Below the pieces are notes generated by a model. The model searched no databases and had not been told where the DNA came from. It was given only the letters and a program-made list of their open reading frames with translations. Below are positions 16,241 to 24,177 of a stretch of DNA of 36,120 nucleotides, one piece after another. How positions within the stretch are numbered: position 1 is the first letter of the stretch; every line of letters begins with the position of its first letter. Source of the DNA: Ruminiclostridium sp. (GTDB lineage Bacteria; Bacillota; Clostridia; Oscillospirales; Ruminococcaceae); assembly GCA_017941355.1 (NCBI GenBank), contig JAGAWN010000065.1, positions 1 to 36,120 on the forward strand, written 5' to 3'. Made by a program: the position numbers and the translations under genes.

Positions 16241-17461
16241 TCAGATCGCGGATGCACGTTTGATAAGCTCTTCCTTGAGCCTTCGTTTTTCTCTGTACAT
16301 ACTGACATCGGCCTGTTCGAGAAGTCTGTCGGTATCATATTCTCCGCTGCCGAATGCCATTCCGCAGGAGATGTTGCATATGTACCTGTCGTCTTCGGTG
16401 TTGAGGGCTTCCAGCTGTTCTTTCCATTTCAGGATAAGTTCCGCGGCACTGTCTTGGTCAAGACCGCACGCGATCACGGCAAATTTGTCTCCGCCTGTCC
16501 TGTAACCCTGAATATTGTCCGTGAGGAAAGGACGAATACTGTCGGCGGCACGCTTTATCATCATATCGCCTGCCGCGTTTCCGTAGTGATCGTTCATATA
16601 TTCGAGATCGCCTACGCTTACTATGTAAACCGCCAGTGAATCGGGATCCCCGAAGCTGTCGGCGGCGTTTTTCGCAAATTTTGAGGAATTAAAGAAACCT
16701 GTGAGCTGGTCATGCTCTCCCTCGAATATTATCTTTTCACGGAGTATCCCGTTTTCCACAAAAAGGCGTATTGTGTTATAAACCGAAATATCGCGGAAAT
16801 ACTGTTCGCTGAATCTGTCGGAGTCTCTGAGCAGGACTGCGCAGCGTCTTTCCGCAACCGGTTCGCACATCAGGCATCTGTAGCCGCCGAAAGTCTCAAA
16901 ACGCTCCAACGCGAACAACTCGTCGAAGTCTGTGTTTCCGTTAAGCGGATATGAAGTTTTGGTGACTTTGCCGTTACTGTATGATGTGACCGCAATTCTT
17001 CTGCTCCACAGGAACTCGGTGCGGATTACCGCTTCTTCGGTCCCGCACAGTTCGGCAAGCGCGGGAAGGAATGAATCGTAGGACATGGATATCATTCCCA
17101 TTATTTTGGTCTGGAAATCCGAAAGATCCGACAACCCGCGGGAATACTCGGAGATCCCTTTTGAGAGATCCGCAAGCTCACTGACATCGGAGATGCAATG
17201 CACTCTGCATAAACCGCCGTCATACAGCTTCGCAGCAGAGGTTATGCTGTAATACTTACCGCCGTCGGATTCTGTAAGCTCCCACTTTTTCCTGTCTCCG
17301 TCCTTATCCAGCCGGGGCAGGCGGTTGAGAAAGCGTTTGAGAGTATGCGGCGAAAGCTTCATGTTACTGTCGGAGTACAGTATGTTTCCGGATTCTCCGG
17401 TCACGATAATGCCGCCGATCTCACGCTTTATAAATTCGTTTACTACCTGTTCGATACCCAT
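16241..17461 (-). CDS. GGDEF-domain protein with degenerate GGDKF motif
   Basis: 406 aa from ATG 17461, which has GGAGG nine bases upstream; a TTG at 17479 overlaps that site. Residues 1-120 look PAS-like (GIIVTGESGNILYSDSNMKL). Residues about 125-240 resemble a poorly conserved sensory domain. Residues about 245-406 form a GGDEF domain: DQLTGFFNSSKF, VGDLEYMNDHYGNAAGD with Asp285/Asp291, then RTGGDKF at 321-327 in place of GG(D/E)EF, and a late LLEQADVSMYREKR. Loss of the Glu makes diguanylate cyclase activity doubtful; a c-di-GMP or GTP-binding or scaffold role is possible. It is the first gene of the partner-switching operon. Confidence 0.9.
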   Translation of the reverse strand: MGIEQVVNEFIKREIGGIIVTGESGNILYSDSNMKLSPHTLKRFLNRLPRLDKDGDRKKWELTESDGGKYYSITSAAKLYDGGLCRVHCISDVSELADLSKGISEYSRGLSDLSDFQTKIMGMISMSYDSFLPALAELCGTEEAVIRTEFLWSRRIAVTSYSNGKVTKTSYPLNGNTDFDELFALERFETFGGYRCLMCEPVAERRCAVLLRDSDRFSEQYFRDISVYNTIRLFVENGILREKIIFEGEHDQLTGFFNSSKFAKNAADSFGDPDSLAVYIVSVGDLEYMNDHYGNAAGDMMIKRAADSIRPFLTDNIQGYRTGGDKFAVIACGLDQDSAAELILKWKEQLEALNTEDDRYICNISCGMAFGSGEYDTDRLLEQADVSMYREKRRLKEELIKRASAI

Positions 17462-17502
17462 AACCAGATACCTCCGCAATAATAAGCCAACTACACATTT
17501 AT

Positions 17503-17531
17503 ATTATAACACAGTCAATGAATTAAATCAA
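17503..17531 (-). promoter_or_regulatory. Promoter of the partner-switching operon
   Basis: Minus strand TTGATT (17526-17531), 17-base spacer, TATAAT (17503-17508), about 42 bases ahead of ATG 17461. Confidence 0.8.
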
Positions 17532-17646
17532 GTCTTTTTTTCATTAATTTGCATAACCCGGTATCAACAGGAAAATCTGTTCCCCGAAAGCGTGGAGCGG
17601 GGAAAGGCAGGGCGCAAACAATAGTATTGAAAATTAGCAAAAACAC

Positions 17647-17674
17647 TTGCAATTCTGTCAGAAAGTGGTATAAT
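17647..17674 (+). promoter_or_regulatory. Promoter of pta
   Basis: TTGCAA (17647-17652), 16-base spacer, TATAAT (17669-17674), about 36 bases before the gene. This supports a start at 17711 and rules out longer frames that begin near 17549. Confidence 0.78.
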
Positions 17675-17710
17675 GATATATATAAAATCACAACGGAGGT
17701 TTTTCAACTT

Positions 17711-18727
17711 ATGGCAATGTTTGACAAGCTGCTTGCGAATCTTAAAGCAAGCAAGAAAACTATCGTATTCACAGAGGGTACTGACGCGCGTATTCTTTCC
17801 GCGGCGGACAGGCTCCTCAAAGAAGATCTCATGGGAGTTATCCTGTGCGGCGCGCCTGATGATGTCAGGAAAGCTGCCGCTGACGGCGGATTCAACGTTG
17901 ATAAGGCAGAGATAATCGATCCTCTCGCATACGACGGTTCTGAGGAAATGGTAAAGACCATGGCTGAACTGCGCAAGGGCAAGATGACCGAGGATGAGTG
18001 CCGTGATCTGCTGAAGAAGTCCAACTACTTCGGTACGATGCTGGTAAAAATGGGCAAGGCTGACGCTCTGCTCGGCGGAGCTACTTACTCCACAGCTGAC
18101 ACGGTTCGTCCCGCGCTCCAGATAGTAAAGACAAAGAAAGGCTCCAGCCTTGTAAGCTCCTCGTTCATTCTGTTCAGAGAGAAAGACGGCAAGGAGGAGA
18201 CGATCGCAATGGGCGACTGCGCGATAAACCTCAGCTACAGCGACAAGCTTGACAAAGAGGGCAATGTGGTTCAGACCGCCGCTCAGCAGCTTGGCGAGGT
18301 GGCAGTCGAGACAGCCCGCACTGCGGCATTCTTCGGCATTGACCCCAAGGTCGCTGTTCTCAGCTTCTCCACATACGGCTCCGGCAAGGGCGGCACTGTT
18401 CAGCTCAGCCATGACGCGGTCATTGAAGCACGCAAGATCGATCCCGAACTGGTAATTGACGGTGAGTTCCAGTTCGACGCAGCGGTTTCCGCAGAAGTCG
18501 CAAAGACAAAATGCCCGGATTCAAAGGTCGCGGGTCAGGCGAACACATTCATCTTCCCGCTCATCGAAGCCGGCAACATCGGTTACAAGATAGCTCAGCG
18601 CCTCGGCGGATACGAAGCTTACGGTCCTATTCTCCAGGGACTCAACGCTCCGATCAACGATCTTTCCCGCGGCTGCAACGCCGATGAGGTTTACAAAATG
18701 GCGATCATCACAGCCGGTATGGCGTAA
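17711..18727 (+). CDS. pta: Phosphate acetyltransferase
   Basis: Interconverts acetyl-CoA and acetyl phosphate, the first step of acetate and ATP formation in fermenters. 338 aa from ATG 17711 (MAMFDKLLANL), with GGAGG at 17695-17699; an ATG two codons later is also possible. Family motifs: IVFTEGTDARILSAAD near the N-terminus, KADALLGGATYSTADTVRPALQ, SSSFILF, GDCAIN, VAVLSFSTYGSGKG, VDGEFQFDAA-like (IDGEFQFDAA), VAGQANTFIFPLIEAGNIGYK and YGPILQGLNAPINDLSRGC at the end. Single-domain short Pta. Acetate kinase (ackA), its usual partner, is not next to it. A terminator follows about 90 bases downstream. Confidence 0.96.
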   Translation: MAMFDKLLANLKASKKTIVFTEGTDARILSAADRLLKEDLMGVILCGAPDDVRKAAADGGFNVDKAEIIDPLAYDGSEEMVKTMAELRKGKMTEDECRDLLKKSNYFGTMLVKMGKADALLGGATYSTADTVRPALQIVKTKKGSSLVSSSFILFREKDGKEETIAMGDCAINLSYSDKLDKEGNVVQTAAQQLGEVAVETARTAAFFGIDPKVAVLSFSTYGSGKGGTVQLSHDAVIEARKIDPELVIDGEFQFDAAVSAEVAKTKCPDSKVAGQANTFIFPLIEAGNIGYKIAQRLGGYEAYGPILQGLNAPINDLSRGCNADEVYKMAIITAGMA

Positions 18728-18757
18728 GCTGTACGCTGCCTGCGGAGAGCGGTGTGA

Positions 18758-18819
18758 CGTTTCACGGAGATTTGTGACTCTGCAAACAGAATACCCGATA
18801 CAGCTTTATTGACAAACAA
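18758..18819. repeat. 62-bp intergenic repeat, copy 2
   Basis: Matches 8768-8829 at 57 of 62 positions, same orientation. Begins 30 bases after the pta stop codon and runs into the first bases of the pta terminator stem. It includes TTGACA at 18809-18814, directly upstream of the terminator. Confidence 0.75.
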
Positions 18820-18848
18820 AAAGACCTGCCGATTTGACAGGTCTTTTT
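18818..18848. terminator. Bidirectional terminator between pta and the G5/3D protein gene
   Basis: AAAAAGACCTG (18818-18828) pairs perfectly with CAGGTCTTTTT (18838-18848), loop of 9. The A-tract and T-tract allow use in both directions. Confidence 0.9.
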
Positions 18849-18900
18849 ATTTATGCTTATAATGCGCCGTCCGGAAGTGAGCAGCTTGCACCGCCCGGTG

Positions 18901-20145
18901 TTATTTCCACGATACGCTGTTATCACCGACAGAGAGGACATAGACGCTGCAGAACTGAGCCTGCCACCAGAGTGCATCTTCGTATTCTGTACCCATGTAC
19001 GCGTCGCAGAGTACGCCGGAACCTTTGATGTCGCCGGTATCAGATGCTATCGCGTATCCGTAAACATGGGAACCGTCATCCGAGACTATATACAGCTCGG
19101 AACCGAACGGGATAACGTCCGGGTCAACTCCCACCGAGCCTATTACCAGCGGACGGCCGCTGTATGTTCCGCTGCCAAGCGGGGCGGTGTAGGCTGTTAC
19201 CTTGCCTTCAAGCTTGTATTCATATTCCGTGGGGATTCCGTTTTTTAGCGTGTTATTTCCGCTGCGCCTGCTGTACGGCGTATTCAGCGCTGTTCCGCGG
19301 GCAATGACCCTGTTCACCGGATCGGTGATCCTGCTGTCTGTTACTTCGCCGGATACCAGCACTCCGTTTACATACTTGTCAGTGATCGTGATCGTTATCT
19401 GACCGTCGGATCCCTCATTCAGCGTTTCGGTCTCGCCGATCTTTATCAGCGGGGAGTCGGTGTATTCCGTTTCAAACGGGAGAGTTTCGGTTTTGGTGCG
19501 TTCGCGGAACTGTACCCGGTTTACAGTGACCGTCATTCCTTCGCGCACCGTTTCGTCTGCGGAGCAGTTAAGTTCATCGTTCGCTCTGAGAGAGATACCC
19601 TCGCGGAAGAGCAGCTCGCCCACTGTGATACCGGCAGCAAGAGTCTTTACCTCTCTGCCGTCAGCAAGTATTGTCACAGGGAATGCACGGGTAACGGAAA
19701 CCTCGGTGCTGCTGTCAATCACGCTTTCTGCCGGGGGACAGACATGATCCAGCACGCCGATCTCTATGTTCTCTCTTGAAAGCATATCGGAAACCGTTTC
19801 ACCTTTTAACGCGCGGACGTTTTTTACGGAATCGCCGTCGGTGATCGTCACCTCAGGTGCGCGCTCGACGATGATCTCGAACTCGCCGTTATCGTTGCTG
19901 CCTGCGTATGTGATGATATCAAAGGGGTGGAGCTTAGCACTCTGCTCGGCAATATAATCCTCGATGCAGTCTGCACGCGTTGTGATGTGACAGACCTCGC
20001 CGTCGTCGATCAGAACGGCGGGATTCGCGGGAGCGGTAAGCTTACTGCCGCAAAGAGCCGCGATCGCCGCAGTCACCGTGACAGCGGCGATCATAACAGA
20101 ACCGACACCGGTAACAGCGCCGCTGTTATCTAATCTCTTTTTCAT
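18901..20145 (-). CDS. YabE-like secreted cell-wall protein (DUF348, G5 and 3D domains)
   Basis: 414 aa from ATG 20145 (MKKRLDNSG), which has AGGAGGAG nine bases upstream; an in-frame start 19 codons earlier has none. A single N-terminal hydrophobic segment (about 10-32, VGSVMIAAVTVTAAIAALCG) is a signal or anchor. Then: two DUF348-like repeats (EVTITDGDSVKNVRALKGET; FPVTILADGREVKTLAAGIT), a G5 domain (about 215-295), and a C-terminal 3D domain (about 325-414) with SVGVDPDVIPFGSELYI and ASDTGDIKG-x-x-x-x-DAYM, whose aspartates define the fold. Related YabE/Rpf-type proteins are lytic transglycosylases that remodel peptidoglycan. It has its own promoter. Confidence 0.93.
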   Translation of the reverse strand: MKKRLDNSGAVTGVGSVMIAAVTVTAAIAALCGSKLTAPANPAVLIDDGEVCHITTRADCIEDYIAEQSAKLHPFDIITYAGSNDNGEFEIIVERAPEVTITDGDSVKNVRALKGETVSDMLSRENIEIGVLDHVCPPAESVIDSSTEVSVTRAFPVTILADGREVKTLAAGITVGELLFREGISLRANDELNCSADETVREGMTVTVNRVQFRERTKTETLPFETEYTDSPLIKIGETETLNEGSDGQITITITDKYVNGVLVSGEVTDSRITDPVNRVIARGTALNTPYSRRSGNNTLKNGIPTEYEYKLEGKVTAYTAPLGSGTYSGRPLVIGSVGVDPDVIPFGSELYIVSDDGSHVYGYAIASDTGDIKGSGVLCDAYMGTEYEDALWWQAQFCSVYVLSVGDNSVSWK

Positions 20146-20227
20146 ATTGAGTCTCCTCCTTTCGTAAGTCCGAAGCGGACTTTCTGAAGGTGTGTCCTTC
20201 AATAATCATTATTGGCTGATCGTGTAA

Positions 20228-20256
20228 ATTATACCGTTTGTATCCCGTTAAGTCAA
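20228..20256 (-). promoter_or_regulatory. Promoter of the G5/3D protein gene
   Basis: Minus strand TTGACT (20251-20256), 17-base spacer, TATAAT (20228-20233). The leader of about 75 bases holds two small hairpins: AGTCCG-aag-CGGACT (20167-20181) and GAAGG-tgtgt-CCTTC (20186-20200). No known riboswitch fold was recognised. Confidence 0.85.
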
Positions 20257-20284
20257 ATAAAACCGACTGTGGAAAATTGTCACA

Positions 20285-20306
20285 TTTTCACAAACTTTTG
20301 TGAAAA
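20285..20306. repeat. 10-bp perfect inverted repeat upstream of the G5/3D promoter
   Basis: TTTTCACAAA-ct-TTTGTGAAAA, about 30 bases upstream of the -35 box; a further TGTGAAA lies at 20311-20317. It could be a regulator site. The rest of 20310-20445 is AT-rich with nothing recognised. Confidence 0.5.
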
Positions 20307-20447
20307 TTCTGTGAAATCAAAATTATACCCTCAACATTAATGCTGCTTAATAGCGTCGATATATATATTTGGTCTAATACGCATTTGTTAAGAATTGCCA
20401 AATAGTTATAGAAACGACAAAATATCAGTTTTTTCGCTTTGAAAGCC

Positions 20448-20478
20448 AAAAACGGGCGAGAAGCGCGGCTTCTCACCC
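20448..20478 (-). terminator. Terminator of the radical SAM/DUF512 gene
   Basis: Minus strand GGGTGAGAAG-ccgcg-CTTCTCGCCC followed by GTTTTT. The stem overlaps the stop codon (20473-20475). Confidence 0.85.
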
Positions 20479-21759
20479 GAGTATTGCGTCTATCAGTTCA
20501 TAAGGCTCCTCGCCCACGGGGATCACAGGTACTTTCAGCTTTTCCCGCACCTGCTCCAGAGTCATATCGTCGAGGAAAACGTCCTCGTCGGCCTTGAGCA
20601 TTGCTCTGGGTATCAGCACCCGTTCGCCGAGATTCTGACCGGAGAGCTGCTCCGTCAGATCTCCGCCGGTTGTGAGTCCGGCAACGGTGACAGTCTCGCC
20701 GAAAAAACGGTTTTTAATTGCGGTTACCCGTATCACGGTACCGGGAAACCTGTCCCGGAAACGTTCCGCGAGATGTTTCAGAAGCGGTGCGGCGAGGATC
20801 CCGGTTGCAATGGTAAGCTCGCGGGGAGTGCTGTCCGGCTCACGTTCCTCCAGCTCCTCCTCGAATCCGTCGCGCAGGTATGACCACATTCCCACGCCGT
20901 TTTCGTACTGGTCAAAGCTTTCGTAGTATTCACTCGGCGGCAGTTCCCGCTCCGCCGTGATAAACAGCTCGTCCGCGGGGTAAACCACGCGTTCTCCGTG
21001 TTCGGCAAGCATCTTCTCACCGAAGCTTTCGATGATATCTACCGCTTCTCCCGCTGACTGCTTATCATGCAGCGCGATCGTGGGCAGCCCCTCGCGGTAT
21101 CTTGTTGCTCCGAACGGGACTACGGCGATGCTCTGAACGGCGGGATACAGCGCTGTAAGGTCGGCAAGGGTGCGTTTAAGCTGCTCTCCGTCGTTCCAGC
21201 CGCGGCACAGTACGATCTGGCAGTTCATGGTTATGCCGCCCTCCGCCATTTGCCCGATATACCGCAGAACATCGCCCGCAAAGCGGTTGCACAGCATTTT
21301 CCGCCGCAGCTCCGGATCGGTGGTATGCACGGAAACGTTCACGTTCAGCTTCATTTTTATGATACGCTCGATATCGCTGTCGGTCATGTTGGTGAGGGTG
21401 ATGTAACTGCCCTGGAGGAAGCTCAGCCGGCTGTCGTCGTCCTTGAAATACAGTGTTTCGCGCATACCGGGCGGAAGCTGGTCGATGAAGCAGAAGATGC
21501 ACTTGTTGCGGCAGGAGTGCTTCTTGTCCATCAGGTATGTTTCGAAGTTCAGCCCGATGTCGTCGTAGTCGTCGCGCTTGCGGACTTTTACGGTACGGTT
21601 CCCGAGATCAAGCCGGAGGGTGCGTTCATAGCAGTAGAAGCCGTAGTCAAGTGCGTCGTTTATTGGGTGTCCGTTGATCGCGGACAATGTCTCTCCTGCC
21701 TTAACTCCGGCTTTCTCGGCGGGGGAGCCGGGGGTCACAGAAGTAATGACTGCTGCCAC
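20473..21759 (-). CDS. PDZ-radical SAM-DUF512 protein
   Basis: 428 aa with GTG start at 21759, preceded by AAGGAGGTGTAAAT (an out-of-frame ATG overlaps the start). Residues 1-65 form a small PDZ-like domain (SVTPGSPAEKAGVKAGE). A radical-SAM-type cysteine motif follows at Cys83, Cys87 and Cys90 (HSCRNKCIFCF), then FKDDDSRLSFLQGSYITLTN and VSVHTTDPELRRKML. The C-terminal half has the DUF512 features (SIAVVPFGATRYREGLP, PADELFITAERELPPSEYYE, TGILAAP). Family knowledge: widely conserved in Clostridia, often near der/engA, with no established function. Its neighbour here is rpmF. A [4Fe-4S] and SAM-dependent reaction is likely; the substrate is unknown. Confidence 0.93.
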   Translation of the reverse strand: MAAVITSVTPGSPAEKAGVKAGETLSAINGHPINDALDYGFYCYERTLRLDLGNRTVKVRKRDDYDDIGLNFETYLMDKKHSCRNKCIFCFIDQLPPGMRETLYFKDDDSRLSFLQGSYITLTNMTDSDIERIIKMKLNVNVSVHTTDPELRRKMLCNRFAGDVLRYIGQMAEGGITMNCQIVLCRGWNDGEQLKRTLADLTALYPAVQSIAVVPFGATRYREGLPTIALHDKQSAGEAVDIIESFGEKMLAEHGERVVYPADELFITAERELPPSEYYESFDQYENGVGMWSYLRDGFEEELEEREPDSTPRELTIATGILAAPLLKHLAERFRDRFPGTVIRVTAIKNRFFGETVTVAGLTTGGDLTEQLSGQNLGERVLIPRAMLKADEDVFLDDMTLEQVREKLKVPVIPVGEEPYELIDAILG

Positions 21760-21780
21760 ATTTACACCTCCTTAAAGCAA

Positions 21781-21806
21781 AACAGCGACACCGTAACGGC
21801 ATCGCT
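21781..21806 (-). terminator. Terminator after rpmF
   Basis: Minus strand ACAGCGATGCCG-tta-CGGTGTCGCTGT followed by TTTT. Two G-U pairs close the stem only when read on the minus strand, which shows the direction. Confidence 0.75.
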
Positions 21807-21830
21807 GTCTGATTGCATGAAACTTCGGGA

Positions 21831-22016
21831 TTAGTCAGCCTTCTGAGCGACGACTTCCTTACCCTTGTAATAACCGCAGTTGCCGCAAACTCTATGTGCA
21901 AGCTTGAGCTCGCCGCAGTTGTCACAGCGTGAAAAAGCAGGTGCAGATAACTTCCAAACCTGTGAACGTCTCTTATCACGTCTTGCCTTTGATACTTTCC
22001 TCTTCGGAACTGCCAT
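21831..22016 (-). CDS. rpmF: 50S ribosomal protein L32
   Basis: 61 aa, [19 protein letters not shown], with a zinc-ribbon CxxC pair set: Cys31, Cys34, Cys44, Cys47. This is the zinc-binding (C+) form of L32; zinc-free paralogues lack these cysteines. ATG 22016 has GGGAGGTG upstream; three extra codons upstream begin in that site. It has its own promoter at 22105-22133. In many Firmicutes rpmF follows a YceD/DUF177 gene; here the upstream gene is a P-loop protein instead. Confidence 0.98.
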   Translation of the reverse strand: MAVPKRKVSKARRDKRRSQVWKLSAPAFSRCDNCGELKLAHRVCGNCGYYKGKEVVAQKAD

Positions 22017-22104
22017 TATTCGCACCTCCCTTAATAAAACGATATTTATGACTTAATGCACTCTTTCGTATCCGCGAAAGGTACACCAAAATCGGCACGA
22101 TTGA

Positions 22105-22133
22105 TATTATACCATAAATATCCGGATTTGTCA
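22105..22133 (-). promoter_or_regulatory. Promoter of rpmF
   Basis: Minus strand TTGACA (22128-22133), 17-base spacer, TATAAT (22105-22110): full consensus, placed directly after the stop codon of the P-loop gene. Confidence 0.92.
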
Positions 22134-22140
22134 ATAGTAA

Positions 22141-22542
22141 TCAGAGATATTTTTTCAGACTCTCGGAGAACTCTTCTGCTTCTGCTGAAATAGTAAATGT
22201 AACAGTAACGTTCTCGGTAATGAGCGCGATCCTGTCAAGCATATTGCCTACCTGTTCAAGGTCACGGCCGACTATTCTGAGCGTACCGTCGATGAATATG
22301 TGGGTGATGTCGTAGTTGGAAGCGAGCATACCCGCGATAAAGCCGTACATATCGTCGTAATCCTTGATCTTGTAGTCCTCGATATTGATAAGACGGATCT
22401 TGTGGTAAATGTCAACATTGAGGGAAGAACCGTACTGGATCGCTACAACGTTGCCCTTGCTCTCCTTTTCGGCGGTATGGATCGCTTCGATGAGAAGCTT
22501 TGTTTTTCCTGCTCCTTTTTTACCTGCGATTAATTTTACCAT
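22141..22542 (-). CDS. Small P-loop NTPase of unknown function
   Basis: 133 aa. N-terminal strand and Walker A: MVKLIAGKKGAGKTKLLIEA, with GKKGAGKT at residues 7-14. A Walker B-like strand ITHIFIDGTLRI follows (about 80-90). No other domain, signal or membrane span. It has the size and layout of a minimal nucleotide-binding fold, but the cofactor and target cannot be told. Start ATG 22542 with GGAGG eight bases or so upstream. It is 52 bases downstream of pgi on the same strand with only a weak hairpin between, so read-through from pgi is likely. Confidence 0.85.
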   Translation of the reverse strand: MVKLIAGKKGAGKTKLLIEAIHTAEKESKGNVVAIQYGSSLNVDIYHKIRLINIEDYKIKDYDDMYGFIAGMLASNYDITHIFIDGTLRIVGRDLEQVGNMLDRIALITENVTVTFTISAEAEEFSESLKKYL

Positions 22543-22594
22543 AATGTTTGTCCTCCGTTTGTTTGTTTGTTGTATATTCTTATAAGCCTGCGGC

Positions 22595-23932
22595 TTATTT
22601 TAACCTTGCTTCAAGCTCGGCTTTTCTGTCCTCATAGCCCGGCTTGCCGAGAAGTGCGAACATATTCTTCTTGTAACTCTCAACACCCGGCTGATCGAAC
22701 GGGTTCACGCCAAGCATATATCCGGAGATCGCACAAGCCTTCTCAAAGAAGTAGATCATGTAGCCGATCTCATACTCGTTCAGTTCAGGCATTTCAAGCA
22801 CGATATTGGGAGTTCTTCCCTCAGTGTGAGCGAGGACTGTACCCTCGAATGCCTTGCGGTTGACCACGGACATATTCTGACCGGCAAGGAAGTTGAGTCC
22901 GTCGCCGTTGTCTGCGTCTTTCTCTATAAAGAAGTCTTTCTGTGACTTTTCAAACTGGACCACTGTCTCGAACAGAATATTGGAACCGTCCTGAATGTAC
23001 TGACCGAGGGAGTGAAGATCGGTGGAGAATACTGCGCTTGCGGGGAACAGACCCTTTCCGTCCTTGCCCTCGCTCTCGCCGTAGAGCTGCTTGAACCACT
23101 CGTTCATCATAGCGAACGACGGCTCGTATGCTACCAGCATTTCCACGGATCTGCCCTTGCGGTAGAGTATATTGCGGAGTGCAGCGTATTTATAGCACTC
23201 GTTCTTTGTGATGTCGGGATCGCAGAAGCTGTCCATTGCGTCCTTTGCGCCGTTCATAACAGCGTCTATGTCGCAGCCGGCAACTGCTATCGGGAGCAGT
23301 CCCACAGCGGTAAGAACGGAGAATCTTCCGCCTACGTTGTCCGGGATCACGAAAGTCTCATAGCCTTTCGCATCGGAGAGTTCCTTGAGAGTTCCTCTGC
23401 GTGCATCTGTGGTAGCGTAGATACGCTCCTTTGCACCCTGTTCGCCGTATCTCTTTTCAAGCAGATCACGGAATACTCTGAATGCGAGCGCAGGCTCGGT
23501 AGTGGTGCCGGACTTCGAGATGATGTTTACCGAGAAGTCTTTGTCCTCAACGAGGGAAAGAACGTCGTTGAGGTATGTAGGGCTTATTGTGTTGCCGATG
23601 AAGTAGATCTCCGGCGTATCCTTTTTAACGGAATTGTAGAGACTTGATCTCAGCGCTTCTATGACCGCTCTTGCGCCGAGGTAAGAACCGCCTATACCGA
23701 TGACGATCAGAACCTTGCTGTCTTTCTTTATCTTTTCGGCAGCAGCCTTGATCCGTGCGAACTCCTCCTTGTCGTAGTCTGCGGGGAGCGTCATCCAACC
23801 GAGAAAATCGCTGCCGAGACCGGTCTTTGCGGTAAGTGTTTCATGCGCAGCGGTGACCGCGGGCTGTATTCCTTTATACTCATGGTCACGGATAAAAGGC
23901 GCAAGATAATTGTCATTTACTCTTAAACTCAT
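22595..23932 (-). CDS. pgi: Glucose-6-phosphate isomerase
   Basis: Interconverts glucose-6-phosphate and fructose-6-phosphate. 445 aa from ATG 23932 ([10 protein letters not shown]), with AAGGAGA upstream; the longer frame that begins at 23998 has no such site. Motifs: [18 protein letters not shown] (phosphate loop), [15 protein letters not shown] (signature 1), [14 protein letters not shown], and the C-terminal catalytic-lysine region [19 protein letters not shown]. The compact bacterial/Bacillus-type PGI length fits. Own promoter at 24001-24029. Downstream lies the P-loop gene. Confidence 0.97.
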   Translation of the reverse strand: MSLRVNDNYLAPFIRDHEYKGIQPAVTAAHETLTAKTGLGSDFLGWMTLPADYDKEEFARIKAAAEKIKKDSKVLIVIGIGGSYLGARAVIEALRSSLYNSVKKDTPEIYFIGNTISPTYLNDVLSLVEDKDFSVNIISKSGTTTEPALAFRVFRDLLEKRYGEQGAKERIYATTDARRGTLKELSDAKGYETFVIPDNVGGRFSVLTAVGLLPIAVAGCDIDAVMNGAKDAMDSFCDPDITKNECYKYAALRNILYRKGRSVEMLVAYEPSFAMMNEWFKQLYGESEGKDGKGLFPASAVFSTDLHSLGQYIQDGSNILFETVVQFEKSQKDFFIEKDADNGDGLNFLAGQNMSVVNRKAFEGTVLAHTEGRTPNIVLEMPELNEYEIGYMIYFFEKACAISGYMLGVNPFDQPGVESYKKNMFALLGKPGYEDRKAELEARLK

Positions 23933-24000
23933 TTTAACTGTCTCCTTTTTTATCGTCCGATGTTTTGTCTTTGACCGGACAACTTTCCTTTGCAACAACT

Positions 24001-24029
24001 ATTATACCTTAATTTTGGTTTTTTTGCAA
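24001..24029 (-). promoter_or_regulatory. Promoter of pgi
   Basis: Minus strand TTGCAA (24024-24029), 17-base spacer, TATAAT (24001-24006). Confidence 0.8.
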
Positions 24030-24118
24030 GGGGTTTTGAATTATGTCGATATCTTTGTAGAAAACTTACAATTACCATGTTAAATTTTGTGCAGTTTGTT
24101 GAAACTGCGCGAATCATC

Positions 24119-24147
24119 TTGACCTTTCGATAAAGTTATGGTAATAT
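24119..24147 (+). promoter_or_regulatory. Promoter of the MFS transporter
   Basis: TTGACC (24119-24124), 17-base spacer, TAATAT (24142-24147), about 30 bases ahead of the gene. Divergent from the pgi promoter. Confidence 0.6.
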
Positions 24148-24177
24148 CCATTTGAATTATACACGGAGCAAAGACCA

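Noticed and set aside
17560-17640. Possible riboswitch upstream of pta (AACAG/CTGTT and CCCCG/CGGGG inverted pairs)
   Set aside because: It is upstream of the pta promoter at 17647-17674 and would not be in that transcript; no known fold was recognised.
20288-20476. A 62-codon minus-strand frame downstream of the radical SAM gene
   Set aside because: Begins within the terminator of the radical SAM gene, has no ribosome site and an AT-rich, chance-like translation.
22558-22572. GTTT microsatellite (four units) before the P-loop gene
   Set aside because: Short and simple; it lies upstream of the ribosome site and no phase-variation role can be supported.
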